In this document: piece by piece, positions 10,726 through 21,624 of the stretch
Numbering within the stretch: the stretch's first letter is position 1
How the letters are laid out: each line of letters begins with the position of its first letter
Assembly (NCBI GenBank): GCA_033977485.1
Contig: CM066988.1
Location: 28,004,501-28,068,500 of the forward strand
Length of the DNA stretch: 64,000 nucleotides
Reading direction: 5' to 3'
From: Hydrangea macrophylla
Lineage: Eukaryota; Streptophyta; Magnoliopsida; Cornales; Hydrangeaceae
The notes under the pieces: model-generated
The model's input: the letters and a program-made list of their open reading frames with translations, nothing else
Databases searched by the model: none
What the model was told of the DNA's origin: nothing
Translations under genes and position numbers: made by a program

Positions 10726-10977
10726 TTACTCTGCTTTCCAGGGCTCTGCCATGCCGTCAAACTTTTCGGGTCGCAGGCCACGAAATCGTTCCAACAGCTT
10801 ATCGCCTGTCTGCCTTGGAGGGACAAAGTGGTTGTTGCCATTGTCGTTGGTGGCATGATTGTAGGTATCGCCGATGTGCTCCATCCGTTGCATGAAGGCT
10901 TCGAAGACTCCAGTTGGGTCCATACCCTCGGGAATGGGTGCTCCCAGTCGTGCTTGGTTCCTTGTGGGTTCCACCAT
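10726..10977 (-). pseudogene. gag: TE-A gag, N-terminal part
   Basis: An 83-residue segment starting MVEPTRNQARLGAPIPEG, and the probable gag start. TE-C begins the same way (MVGPTRNQ at 38034) and runs on without interruption. The segment ends at a TAA (10726-10728) where TE-C has Gln in AEQWIREL. With the segments at 10090, 7618 and 6481 it forms one frame of 1499 codons containing three nonsense substitutions and no frameshift. Confidence 0.9.
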
Positions 10978-11340
10978 AGTGATCCGTGTGAGGTGTACCT
11001 ATGAAGGATCTAACGATTAGCTGACAATCTCCTCGGGGAAATGATCGTACTAAAATAACAGAAATCATAACATGGATCGAAATCACAATCATAACATAAT
11101 AATGAGATGATAACAGAAATAATCAAGAGAAACGATCTGCCATATATATATATACCCAAAAGATGTACAGCGGAGTACACAACAGATCATCTGTGTACCG
11201 CGTAGTACATGATCCTATACAAGATCTAAACAAAAGAAAGATATACACGAAACCATTACTGGTGGCTACCTATACAAAAAGGCTACGGTCAATAGCTGCC
11301 TATGTAAGCGTCAAAAGTAAGTGGACAACATGTCCTAAAG
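10978..11340 (-). other. TE-A spacer between acidic ORF and gag
   Basis: Non-coding leader of ~360 bp, AT-rich around 11040-11160 and conserved in TE-C (38035-38427). No separate gene is seen. Confidence 0.7.
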
Positions 11341-12333
11341 TCAAACGTAAAAGTCTAAGCCCTTAAAGGTACTGGACTCAAAAGTTGTCCACATCGGATC
11401 CATAGATGGAAGCCTCGTCCTCTGGGGCAACCTCAGACAAAAAACATCATCCTCATCCATGTCATCATCATCCATCATGTCCTCATCCTCTATCACAACA
11501 TCCTCGATCAGCTCGGGTCCATCATGCTCCACAACAGCTCCCAAATCCCCTGCATCAGCGGCCATGTCAGCCTGGGCTGCATCAAATGCGGCTGCAAGTG
11601 CCTCAGCCTGTACCATAGCCTGTGCCAACTCCGGTGCTCCAATCTCAAATCTATGGGGATGTGCAGCCATCTCTGCAGCCCACTCAACTGCTAGCTGTGC
11701 TATAACTCCTCCTGGTAAGACTGGTACGACTGCATCATCACCTGCATCATCATCTGCGGCTACCTCATCCTCTCCTATCGGATAACCCTCTGCAACTACA
11801 ATATCTACGCCAACTGGCACGTCCATACCGGCTGGGTCCATGGGGTCTTCCTCCTCCGGATCATACTCCGACTCCTCGTCATCGGTATCCTCGTCCTCTT
11901 CATCCTCCATCTCCTCATTGTCATCCTCTGGCTCATCGTCGCCATCACTCTCATCATCATTCTCCGGATCCTCATCTGCTGGGGGTGCATCAGCCACGTC
12001 TTCCTCTGGTGGGGGTGGAGGTGTCTGGGGTGGTGGAGGCGCTGTTCTAACCTCTGCAAGTAGAGCCTGGTACAAAGAACGGTCTCGTAACATCAGTAGA
12101 GAATCCTCCTCGATGCGTTTGAAGGTCTCCTTACGGTAGATCATCTCCTGACGTATCACTTCTGGGTCCTGTGTCCCAAATCTCTGCTGCTCAATCCGCA
12201 TGTCTCGCTCTGTCTCTGCAATAGCTCTCTGCCTAACCTTCCAGGCATAGTACTGTGGATCTGCTGGCGCAATACTCCTCTCATACACATAGTGTCCTCC
12301 AAACTCATCTGGAACGAACAACGGCGGTGCCAT
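11341..12333 (-). CDS. Acidic extra ORF upstream of gag (TE-A)
   Basis: 330 codons starting MAPPLFVPDEFGGHYVYERS, lying between the primer site and gag. Residues ~1-95 are mixed-charge and probably helical. Residues ~98-112 are proline-rich. Residues ~113-170 and ~265-292 are almost entirely Asp/Glu, and residues ~205-260 are Ala-rich. No known domain is recognised. TE-C carries the same frame (38428-39396). In TE-A an A-run at 11439-11444 is two bases longer than in TE-C, so the last ~30 residues are read out of frame and the conserved acidic end is lost. An extra pre-gag ORF is known in some Ty3/gypsy lineages; its function here is unknown. Confidence 0.75.
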   Translation of the reverse strand: MAPPLFVPDEFGGHYVYERSIAPADPQYYAWKVRQRAIAETERDMRIEQQRFGTQDPEVIRQEMIYRKETFKRIEEDSLLMLRDRSLYQALLAEVRTAPPPPQTPPPPPEEDVADAPPADEDPENDDESDGDDEPEDDNEEMEDEEDEDTDDEESEYDPEEEDPMDPAGMDVPVGVDIVVAEGYPIGEDEVAADDDAGDDAVVPVLPGGVIAQLAVEWAAEMAAHPHRFEIGAPELAQAMVQAEALAAAFDAAQADMAADAGDLGAVVEHDGPELIEDVVIEDEDMMDDDDMDEDDVFCLRLPQRTRLPSMDPMWTTFESSTFKGLDFYV

Positions 12334-12471
12334 GCTACCTGAAAAGGAACTACCTTAAGTCAGAACTAATCTTAATACTCATCTATAGAATCTCAAGGTT
12401 CTAGGACCAGATGGTGTGGGACAATCTGTGAGCGAAAAGGTATACAACCTAGGCACTGATACCAAATATCC
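12334..12471 (-). other. TE-A 5' leader
   Basis: Short non-coding stretch between the 5' LTR and the acidic ORF; contains the primer site. Confidence 0.8.
12452..12464 (-). promoter_or_regulatory. TE-A primer binding site (one mismatch)
   Basis: The minus strand reads TGGTATCAGTGCC, i.e. tRNA-Met complement TGGTATCAGAGCC with one A-to-T change. TE-C has the perfect version at 39517-39529. It lies 7 bases from the LTR. Confidence 0.88.
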
Positions 12472-14733
12472 TGTCACGCCCCGGAACGGCATAAATAGAG
12501 AAAAATAAATTTCCTTTATGGGTCCATAGGGAATGACGGGTGAAGTCACATGATTGTCCACACCACGCAGTACTAAGCAACAAGCAGTAATAGTGTAACA
12601 AGAATGAAGTCTAGGTTCTGATCACAACGTAACATAAAGTCAACAGAAGTTACTAACTATTACATATCAGAGTCTCGAATCAAATATAAAACAGCGGAGG
12701 TACAAATGTCAAGGCAACATATGCCTGACTACAAAATAGGGTTCTAAAACAGTAAAGACGATTAACTACAATTCTAGTCTAGTCTTCAGTTGGCATAAAG
12801 GTAGTCCTCGGCGTAGTAGTCTTCTTCGGTCTGACCTCCGTTGGGAAAACCCTCCACCGGAACTCCGTCACCGGCATAGTAGTCCTCTCCTGCAGGCCCT
12901 TCACCTGTATAGTCATAACCAGGGTGCGCTGGAACGTAGAAATGTCCAGCGGCATAAACGCCGTCAGCTTAATGAAAGCCGAGTGAGTTAGATACTAACA
13001 GGGTATCAACTATTGAAGTTATAAACCGTAACCAAGTTAGAGTTCAATGAGGGTAACTCCTTTACATCAAACCGATTATCCGATTACTAATGTCTTACTC
13101 ATTTTAAGACCGAAGACACGTCTTGAGGGGAAACAGACTCGACAATAGTTCAACTCTATAACACACCATTGCTCATCCACCGCTTTTAAGAACATATGCA
13201 CAGTTCACCGCATGTCATGGATACCACGTTAGTCCATCCCCCGCTTTTAAGAACATATGCACAGTCCACCGCATGTCAGGGATATAACGCTTTAAACAAC
13301 AGTACATCATTCTATGCCACGACTTAGCGATGTCTACCAGTGATCACGGTCCACCGCATGTCATAGACACCTTCGTCTGTTTACCGCTTTTAAGAACATA
13401 TGATTAGATCATCTGGCTATCTTAGGGCAAATGGTCCGGTCCACCGCAGTCGTAGACACCTTCGTCTGTCTACCGCTTTTAAGAACATATGATCGACCAA
13501 AGCCCGCCCACGCAAGGTTCCCGAATCTTAGCAAACCTACTTAAGTTCAACTCTATTATCGATACATGACAATCCCAATGTGGCCCGACTACTCTGAATG
13601 AAATGAACGTTAACTCCAAAGGATTCACAACTATTCTGTTATCTAACATTATAAACATTCTCCGTTACTCTTGTTGTTACTACGACCCTACGCTGCATTA
13701 ACTCGTTATTATGTCTGTATTACAATAATAAAGCATGCTGGGAAATACTGAACAGTAAATAAACAACTAAACAGTTATTACATTATCTAAACAAGTAAAA
13801 CAGTAAACTGTAACTGCCAATCGATTGGTATAGATGTCAATCGATTGGTATAAAAGTGGCATCAATCGATTGGAAGAAGGTTCAATCGATTGGTATAAAA
13901 GTAGTGTCAATCGATTGATAAACATTTCAATCGATTGGATCACAATCTATGTCAATCGATTGCATAAAATGTCAATCGATTGAGACATGAAAGATGTCAA
14001 TCGATTGATATAGTGTCAATCGATTGACACTTCGTCTTCTTCACAGAGAAGACTGCCCAGCAACATATAAACAGGAATACATGGTTTCTTCTCCATTTCT
14101 TCATTCAAAACAAGTTATAACATCAATGTAAGGCTACCAAGTGAGTTTAGAACTCACCTTAGACGTTAAGGGTGTGTTTGGGAATGTGTGTTTGAGCTTT
14201 GGAAGCTCTAATGGTGGTCCTCCTCTCTTCCTCTGCTCTCTGTCTTCTCCCTTCTCTTTCTCCTTCTTTCTGGTCTCCTTCTCTTCTCTCCTTTTCTTTC
14301 TCTTTCAGTCCATCTGTGTGTGTGTGAATAAATATATGTATATATGTGTGTATATATATATGAGTATATATATATAACATACACACACAAGACTCTCCCT
14401 TTCACTCTCTCTGATTTCTGTAAACAGAAATCCGCCCAAAATGGGCTGGTATATATAAGGAGAGAGTGTTCACGTGGCTTCTCCCCAGCCAGAGCAAAAG
14501 AATCTGCCCAGCTGCCTCCAATCGATTGACATAAGTGTCAATCGATTGATACAATCAATCGATTGAGATAAAGTTCAATCGATTGGTATCCAAAGCAAGT
14601 CAATCGATTGAAAAACTTGTCAATCGATTGGTATCCAAATTATACCAAGGGTAAGGCCAAGCTCAAACAAGTATTAAAATAAACATACAAGGTCTAGTTA
14701 TATAATATATATTACAAAATACAGGGTATTACA
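12472..14733 (-). repeat. TE-A 5' LTR
   Basis: 2262 bp. It repeats all internal structures of 4167-6429, with about twenty substitutions and one or two short indels seen by eye. Confidence 0.95.
13818..14026 (-). repeat. Phased palindrome array (TE-A 5' LTR)
   Basis: Ten CAATCGATTG copies with the same 20/25 alternation as 5512-5720. A six-copy second cluster follows at 14519-14630. Confidence 0.93.
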
Positions 14734-14784
14734 AAATCAGTAAAATAAAGTTTCACATTGTGAATTGAGGCTACAGTATTATTC
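14734..14784 (+). repeat. Tandem duplication, left copy, segment 2, with both target duplications
   Basis: Begins with aaatc (14734-14738, TE-A right duplication) and ends with tattc (14780-14784, TE-B left duplication). The 41-46 bases between match 24209-24254 of the intact copy. TE-A and TE-B are therefore separate insertions less than 50 bp apart in the original DNA. Confidence 0.93.
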
Positions 14785-15295
14785 TGTCACACCCGTTCCA
14801 AAAATTTATAGTTTTATCATGCATAATTGTAAATTTAGAGTTTATCAATGTTAATTGATAATGGTGATGAGGTTGACTGTGAGTCAACGGTAAGGTGTCA
14901 ATGAGGACACAGGAACATGGCAGTTCACATTTCATGAGCATGAGTAAATGGCATTTATATGATTTAAATGTTATTTGACTTTATCTGGTATTTTGTGAAT
15001 AGTAATTTTACCTGTGTTTGGTGAATTGTAGTAATCTTTGATATTGTTATATCATTTTGAGAACTGTGGTGAGAACGTGAGAGATACGTTAATTAAAAAG
15101 GGTAGGTTGTGTAGAGATTCCACAGAATTTAGTTTTCAGACGTTATTTTGGACCCAAACGAAACTTAGTCGGAAACTTTTGAACTTTATAGTTTTCACTC
15201 GTAAAGGCATAAAATGGACGTGTGCGAAGTTTCATGGGTTAATTTGAAGTTTGAGAAACTTGCGGGGAGGTAAACATAATTCCCAAAGAGTTTTT

Positions 15296-15306
15296 CTATA
15301 TATAGA
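15296..15306 (+). promoter_or_regulatory. TE-B LTR TATA box
   Basis: ctatatataga, the only strong TATA in the middle of the LTR. It is conserved in the 3' LTR (22136-22146) and in the relic at 1-738 (about 198-208). Transcription would start roughly 30 bases downstream; the exact start is inferred. Confidence 0.6.
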
Positions 15307-15869
15307 TGAATCTCATCCAAGCACACAAATATCTAGAGAGAGAGGAGAGAGAATGGAGATTGAGTTCTACGGGCTTTGCGACGCCTTTTGACAACCTTCC
15401 GTCTGTCAGATTTTCTCCAGATTTCAGATTTGAACTCGTGGAGGTAAGATCTACGTTTTGATACCACTTAGGCCGTGTTTGGCCAAGTTTTGTAAAAATC
15501 TTAATTTTAGACTTTTGAAAAAAAACAGGTATAAACTTGTAGGAATTTTCTCAAATTCGAAATCCAGCGATTATTTAGCCTCCTAGTCAATCCTTCAAAG
15601 TTTGAAGAGATTCGCACGAGGTATGAATTCTAGATCTATGAAATATATGGATTCTCATGTTTTGTTCATCACTTTAGATATTCTTGGATCCGGGCAAAAT
15701 TCATGTATTAATTAAGCCCGTTAATTATGCGCGTGAAATTATGATAAAAGCACGTATAACTGTTTATGTGAGCATGTTATGTGTCTACCTGGGTCAAAGG
15801 GGAGTTTGGTGCAAATTCATGCCGGAGTAAGCTTCTCGTTGTTTGAGAATTTTAGTAGCGACGGCTACT

Positions 15870-15976
15870 GTGCATGGTTGTAGGCTTGGACTTGCCATGG
15901 CACTTGTGGGGATGTAATGGTTGTAGGCTTGGACTTGCCATTGACATCGCGGTTTAAGGCTTGGACTTGCCGCTAC
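15870..15976 (+). repeat. Three-copy aggcttggacttgcc repeat
   Basis: ggttgtaggcttggacttgcc occurs twice and ttaaggcttggacttgcc once, each followed by a variable short stretch. Also present at about 22728-22822 in the 3' LTR. Confidence 0.85.
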
Positions 15977-16396
15977 CGGATGAATGCGTACCACTCACTC
16001 CAGAGACTATTTCTATGTGTTTTTAGATGCTTAAACCATGAACTGTCATATAAGCATACATTTAGAATTGTACGCTCAGTATATAGCTGAGCAGTGGAGA
16101 TGTACTCCATTGCAGGTAAGAAGAAAGACAAGAAGAAGTGTGTGGAGTGAGGCCGATGAACGCCGGGGGATCACCTTTGTAAATGTTTTTGGTTTTAATC
16201 CTAAACTTGAATAAGGATTTGGGTATTGTAATAATATGCTGTAATGGAATCATAGATCAGTTTCACAGTATGGTTATCTTGTAATTGAACATCTGTAGTT
16301 ATTTTTGGCATGTTGGAATCAGTTATGGTTGTAATTGTTGTGGGTATTGAGAAGCAAGAGTTGTTAAATTTCAACACAGGGCTGCCAGCAGGGGAG

Positions 16397-16653
16397 CAGT
16401 CGACTGGACCCAGGGTCAGTCGACTGGACCCCGTGTATTTGAGACACTGAAAGTGAACTATAAGAGAAGCAGTCGACTGACCCCTTGGACAGTCGACTGA
16501 ACACTGTTTATTTTAGCTACTGCTTCCATTAATTAAAAAGCAGTCGACTGGGTCCCAGATCAGTCGACTGGACCCCTTTGCAATATGATGTATTTATGGT
16601 TCTGCTTGACACCGTCGACTGAGCAGTCGACTGGACCCTATTACAGTCGACTG
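16397..16653 (+). repeat. Paired palindrome cluster (CAGTCGACTG)
   Basis: CAGTCGACTG starts at 16397/16417, 16470/16490, 16541/16561 and 16624/16644: four pairs, each exactly 20 bp apart start-to-start. A one-mismatch site lies at 16612. Distances between pairs vary (73, 71, 83). The spacer inside a pair is often gacccnnn-like but not constant. Confidence 0.95.
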
Positions 16654-16890
16654 AACCTCTGTATTTTGAAATGGATTCTTTTGAACACTTTCAATGGAAC
16701 AAAATTTTTTTATAGCTCTGATTTCATGTATTTTACAACTCAGAGGGGAATGTTTCCTAAGTTTTAAACTACCAGGGTTGTTTTAAAGAAGTTCTTTCCG
16801 CTGCGTAATATTAGATGATGTTTGGATGAGCCTTGGTGGCGTGCCACGTGTCCTATTTCCACGCGTAGTGGGATGGGTCGTGACATTTAT

Positions 16891-16902
16891 TGGTATCAGA
16901 GC
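16891..16902 (+). promoter_or_regulatory. TE-B primer binding site
   Basis: TGGTATCAGAGC, five bases after the 5' LTR. It is a perfect complement to the 3' end of initiator tRNA-Met. Confidence 0.92.
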
Positions 16903-17088
16903 TATAGGTAACAAAACTTTGGGAACGTTCGACGACGAGTGTAGTGTTGAGTGAACTGTCACATGTTTTAAATTACATTCATACATCTTAGAGATGTTTG
17001 ATGCATATGGATGTTGTTTTGCATACATGACATTGTTATTATTGTACATGCATAGTGTTTATGCATTGAGAACTACAGGATTGTAATC

Positions 17089-17520
17089 ATGAATGACCGA
17101 GAGTTATCACCCCATACCCGACGAATGAATGAGATGGCAGAAATGATGGGGAATATGGGAGAAATGATACGGAATATAGCAGAGCGACTGCCGCACACAC
17201 CCCATATCGAAGTGGAACCAATCACTGTAGTACATGCACCCGAAACTAGAGGTATGAGATCAATATCTGAACAATTCGCTCGAAAGAAACCAATGGAATT
17301 TCATGGGACGCCTGATACAACATTGGCAGAGCATTGGGTCATGGACATGGAACGAATTTTTAGATCTATTCCGATGTCGGATAGGGAGAAGATTGAGAAC
17401 GCAAGTGACGTACTGAGGGGTGAAGCCCAGAACTGGTGGGTAAATGTCCTAGATCAAGGAGCACCGATTACTTGGGAAGGGTTTAAGGCAGAATTCAATC
17501 GTCGATTTTGCCGCCTATAA
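17089..17520 (+). pseudogene. gag: TE-B gag, N-terminal part
   Basis: 143 codons from MNDRELSPHTRRMNEMAEMM. The capsid-type region includes LAEHWVMDMERIFRSIPMSD and GEAQNWWVNV. The frame ends prematurely at 17518-17520. The gag sequence continues in another frame immediately downstream (from about 17505), marking a frameshift in the short T run at about 17503-17510. The ATG is the first in the leader after the primer site. Confidence 0.88.
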
Positions 17521-19087
17521 TGCGAAGAAGCAAGAATTTGATAACCTGAAGCAGGGAGATATGACTGTGACTGAATATACTTCCAAGTATAACACGTTGT
17601 TGAGGTTTGGAAAGGGTTCTGTGCCCGAAGAAGAAGATAGGGCAAGAAAATTTGAAGAGGGTTTAAGGGATAATATCCGGTTGAGAGTAGAGACCTATGA
17701 GCATTCGACTGTGGCAGCAGTACAACAAACGGCGCTAGTGGCCGAGAGTGGGATGGAAAGGTCGAGGCAGAATCAGCACGGTAAACGAAGTAATGAGAGT
17801 GGGGATAGAAACCAAGGCGGATCTTTCAAGAGGCCGTTCCAAAGAGGTACTGGTTCTAGTTTCAGTGATTTCAGGAGAACGCCAAGTAACATACCATTGT
17901 GTTCGCTTTGCCACAGACCACACTCAGGCCGATGTTTCATGACAAAACCCCAGAACAGAAACCAAGGAGGGGGTAGTACTAATTCTACACCTGACATGCG
18001 AGGTAAGTGTTACGATTGTGGAGTATTTGGGCACCAAGCCAAGGATTGCCCGAGGAGGTACTCTCAACAAGGAGCTAGTTCTATGGCTTCCAGTGGGTCG
18101 AAGCCTAAACAATCCAATGACGGGGGACAAAGGACTGAACAACGACAAGGAAGAGCGTATCAGATGAACCCAGGAGATATGACTGCTTCCGAGACGGTAG
18201 TCTCAGGTATGGTGCTTGTATGTTCACACTTAGCACGCATACTTGTTGACTCGGGATCTACGCATTCATTTGTATCGCATGCTTTTATTGAACATTTGAA
18301 TGTTAAATCGGCACCGTTAGGATATGAATTGTCTATTGCTGTGCCACTTAGTAAATCGATAATGACGTCTACTGTATATAAGAACTGTGAGATCAAATTA
18401 GGCGAGAAGTTAATGACCGTAGACCTTATCCCGATTGTGGTGAATCATTTCGATGTGATATTGGGGATGGACTGGTTAGCCCTTAACCAAGCTACAATAG
18501 ACTGTGAACGGAAAGAGGTTAATTTTAGATCACCGGTGCATGGGAACTTTTTTTTCCAATGGAGTGGGGTTATACCGCCGCCGTATTTGATTTCAGCTAT
18601 CCGAGCGGGAAAGCTATTGAAAAAGGGATGCCAAGGATTCCTATGTTCAGTGACCGATGTCTCAGCGACCGAATCAATAGTAGAGGACATTCCGATAGTG
18701 CGAGAATATCCAGAAGTATTTCCAGATGACCTACCAGATGTTCTTATTGAGAGAGAGGTCAAATTCACTATTGAAGTAATGCCAAACTCAAGACCCGTAT
18801 CAAAGGCACCGTATAGAATGGCACCAGTAGAATTGAAGGAACTGAAAGTTCAACTACAAGAGTTACTTGACAAGGGTTTCATTCGACCAAGTATTTCACC
18901 GTGGGGAGCTCCAGTGTTTTTTGTAAAGAAGAAAGATGGTTCTATGAGAATGTGTGTGGATTATCGAGAACTGAACAAGTTGACCATCAAGAACAAGTAT
19001 CCACTACCCAGAATTGATGACTTATTTGATCAACTTCGTGGGGCACAAGTGTTCTCCAAGATAGACCTGAGATCGGGTTATCATTAA
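17510..19087 (+). pseudogene. pol: TE-B gag C-terminus, protease, first part of RT
   Basis: Open from about 17510 in the shifted frame to a TAA at 19085-19087; the first Met is at 17561. It contains the end of capsid ([17 protein letters not shown]), one zinc knuckle [14 protein letters not shown] (about 18008-18049) and a protease with DSGSTHS (about 18247). The RT N-terminus follows ([12 protein letters not shown], then [20 protein letters not shown]) up to DLRSGYH. The stop follows SGYH, where the family normally has Gln. Confidence 0.9.
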
Positions 19088-19489
19088 TTGAAAGTGAAGG
19101 CCGAAGATGTTGAGAAAATAGCTTTCAGAACACGTTATGGACACTATGAGTTCTTAGTTATGCCATTTGGAGTTACCAATGCACCAGCTGCGTTCATGGA
19201 TCTGATGAATCGAGTATTCAAGGATTATTTGGATGACTTTGTGATTGTATTCATTGACGATATCCTTATCTACTCACCGAGTGAGATAGAACACGAAAAC
19301 CACTTGAGGTTGATACTTCAGAGATTGCGAGAGAAGCAATTATTTGGTAAATTCAAGAAATGTGAATTTTGGTTGTCTAGTATTACTTTTCTTGGTCACG
19401 TGATTGACAAGAATGGAGTATCAGTCGATCCTCATAAGGTAGAAGCTGTATCAAATTGGCAGAGGCCGACTTCAGTATCTGAAATTTGA
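19088..19489 (+). pseudogene. pol: TE-B RT catalytic segment
   Basis: Same frame as the preceding segment. [16 protein letters not shown] and the active site FIDDILIYS are intact. The segment ends at TGA (19487-19489) in place of the Arg normally found before SFLGLAGYY. Confidence 0.9.
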
Positions 19490-19768
19490 AGTTTCTTGGG
19501 ATTAGCGGGATACTACCGCCGTTTTATTAAACATTTCTCGAAGATTTCATTACCGATGACAAAGTTAATGAGAAAGGGTGTTAGTTTTGAATGGAGTCAG
19601 GAATGCGAAGACAGTTTTCAGGAGTTGAAGTCAAAGTTGACGAGAGCGCCTATTCTGACAATACCATCCGGAACCGAGGGGTTTGTGATCTATAGTGATG
19701 CGTCGCATCAAGGGTTGGGATGCGTGTTGATGCAAGGTGGTAAAGTAATTGCATATGCTTCTCGATAG
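19490..19768 (+). pseudogene. pol: TE-B RT connection and RNase H N-terminus
   Basis: Carries [13 protein letters not shown] and the RNase H start [16 protein letters not shown]. Ends at TAG (19766-19768), where a Gln codon is usual (SRQLK). Confidence 0.88.
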
Positions 19769-21010
19769 TTAAAGACACACGAGGTTAACTATCCGACTCA
19801 CGATCTCGAATTAGCTGCAGTAATTCATGCTTTGAAGATTTGGAGACACTATTTGTACGGGGAAAAGTGTGAGATATTCACGGACCACAAGAGTTTGAAA
19901 TATATTTTCACCCAACGAGACTTGAATATGAGACAGCAAAGATGGTTGGAATTGATGAAGGATTACGATCTTTCGATTGAGTACCATCCGGGGAAAGCGA
20001 ATGTAGTAGCCGATGCCTTAAGCCGGAAGACGCCGAGGAATTTAGCCGACGAGCTAACACAACAAAAAGAATTGGTAAAGGAGATGGAACGATTAGAGTT
20101 GGATGTGATTCCAGAGACTAGTGGTGGTTTAATGATGACAATTGTAGCACACCCAGATATTATTGATGAAATTCAGAAAGAACAATTTAGCGATGTCTAT
20201 TTGTGCAAAATGAGAGATGGGATATCTTTGGGAAGGCGACCTGGTTTTGTATTAGAACAAGGAACGTTGAAACTGGGAAATCGATTATGTGTACCGAATG
20301 TAAAAGACTTGAAAGAGAGGATTCTAGAAGAAACTCATAGTACGAAATATTCAGTACACCCGGGAAGTAATAAGATGTACCGAAACTTGAGAGAAAACTT
20401 CTGGTGGAAGGGCATGAAGCGTGAAGTCGCTAAGTTTGTATCCGAATGTTCGGCATGTCAACAGGTCAAAGCAGAGAGACAAGTACCCGCGGGGTTACTA
20501 CAACCATTGCCAGTGTCAGAATGGAAGTGGGACGAGATCACGATGGATTTTGTTTCAGGATTCCCACGATCAATCAATAAGAATGACAAGATTTGGGTTA
20601 TAGTCGACCGATTAACCAAGTCAGCTCATTTTCTACCAATTAAGACAACTAAACCGTCCAAATTGGCAGAGTTTTATGTGAAAGAGATTGTAAGACTACA
20701 TGGAGTCCCAGCTATGATTGTATCCGATCGTGATAGTAGTTTTACGTCAAGGTTTTGGGAAAGTTTACAAAAGGCTATGGGTACGAAGTTAAGCTTTAGT
20801 ACTGCATTTCATCCTCAGACCGACGGACAGTCAGAGCGTATGATTCAGACCTTGGAAGATATGTTGAGATTGTATGTATTAGACTTTGGGAATGATTGGG
20901 AGCACCACTTGCCGTTAATTGAATTTGCTTATAACAACGGATTTCAGTCAAGTATTGGTATGGCACCATATGAAGCTTTGTATGGGCGTAAGTGTCGATC
21001 ACCAATTTGA
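19769..21010 (+). pseudogene. pol: TE-B RNase H C-terminus and integrase
   Basis: Open for 413 codons in the same frame. It includes RNase H ([35 protein letters not shown]) and the integrase HHCC region ([17 protein letters not shown] ... CSACQQ). The catalytic Asp-Asp-Glu triad lies in [13 protein letters not shown] and DGQSERMIQ, and all three residues are present. Ends at TGA 21008-21010 in place of the usual Cys after CRSPI. Confidence 0.9.
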
Positions 21011-21583
21011 TGGACCGAGGTTTGAGAAAGGAAGTTGTTAGGACCTGAGTTAATACAGGTGACTACTGAGAAGGTGAAGTTGATTCAAGAACGACTTAAG
21101 GTAGCTCAGAGCCGTTATAAGAGCTATGCAGACTCTAAACGACGATCGATGAGTTTTGAAGTTGGAGATTTCGTATACTTACGAGTATCGCCTTCGAAAG
21201 GCATTGTACGATTTGGGAAGAGGGGAAAACTCAATCCCAGATTCATAGGACCTTTCGAGATCCTAGAAAGAGTAGGGCCGGTGGCTTACAGATTGGCATT
21301 GTCGTCAGAGTTGGAACCTGTGCACAACGTGTTTCACGTGTCTATGTTAAGACGTTGTATGACTGATACGAGTAAGATCATTGTACCTGAACTGCTGCAG
21401 ATTCAGAGAGACTTGACCTATGTGGAACAACCGGTCGAGATTCTAGATCGAAAGGAACAAGTTTTAAGAACTAAGATGATTCCAATGGTAAAAGTACTAT
21501 GGCGCAGTCATACGGTGGAAGAGGCTACATGGCAGAGTGAGGAAGACATGCGGAATGAGTATCCGTACTTGTTCGACGCTTGA
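21011..21583 (+). pseudogene. pol: TE-B integrase C-terminus with chromodomain-like tail
   Basis: After a further stop at 21023-21025, 182+ codons remain open to the natural end at 21583. RFIGPFEILERVGPVAYRLA is the GPF/E region. The final ~55 residues (QPVEILDRKEQVLRTKMIPM ... YPYLFDA) are a chromodomain-like domain of the Tekay/Del clade, thought to direct insertion to chromatin. The natural stop is 41 bases before the 3' LTR. Confidence 0.9.
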
Positions 21584-21612
21584 GGTAAAGTTTGGGGACA
21601 AACTTCCTTTTT

Positions 21613-21623
21613 GGAGGGGAGAG
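21613..21623 (+). promoter_or_regulatory. TE-B polypurine tract
   Basis: ggaggggagag, one base before the 3' LTR; primer for plus-strand DNA synthesis. Confidence 0.9.
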
Positions 21624-21624
21624 T

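Larger units (their letters stand above)
4167..14733 (-). mobile_element. TE-A: complete Ty3/gypsy chromovirus (Tekay/Del type)
   Basis: A 10.57-kb LTR retrotransposon on the minus strand. LTRs of ~2.26 kb (4167-6429, 12472-14733) begin TGTCACGCC and end GTATTACA, and are flanked by aaatc. Internal order on the minus strand is tRNA-Met primer site, acidic extra ORF, gag, protease, RT, RNase H, integrase, chromodomain-like tail, purine tract. About twenty LTR-to-LTR differences were noticed by eye, so it is a fairly young insertion. The gag-pol frame is continuous but has three nonsense codons, and the integrase has lost a catalytic Asp, so it is not autonomous as it stands. It is closely related to TE-C. 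Confidence 0.95.
14785..16885 (+). repeat. TE-B 5' LTR
   Basis: 2101 bp, TG...CA bounded. It includes a TATA box (15296-15306), a CT/GA-rich block around 15330-15355, a three-copy aggcttggacttgcc block (15870-15976) and a paired palindrome cluster (16397-16653). Confidence 0.95.

Noticed and set aside
11406..12139. Plus-strand Ser-rich and His/Pro-rich frames
   Set aside because: Antisense shadows of the Asp/Glu-rich acidic ORF on the minus strand.
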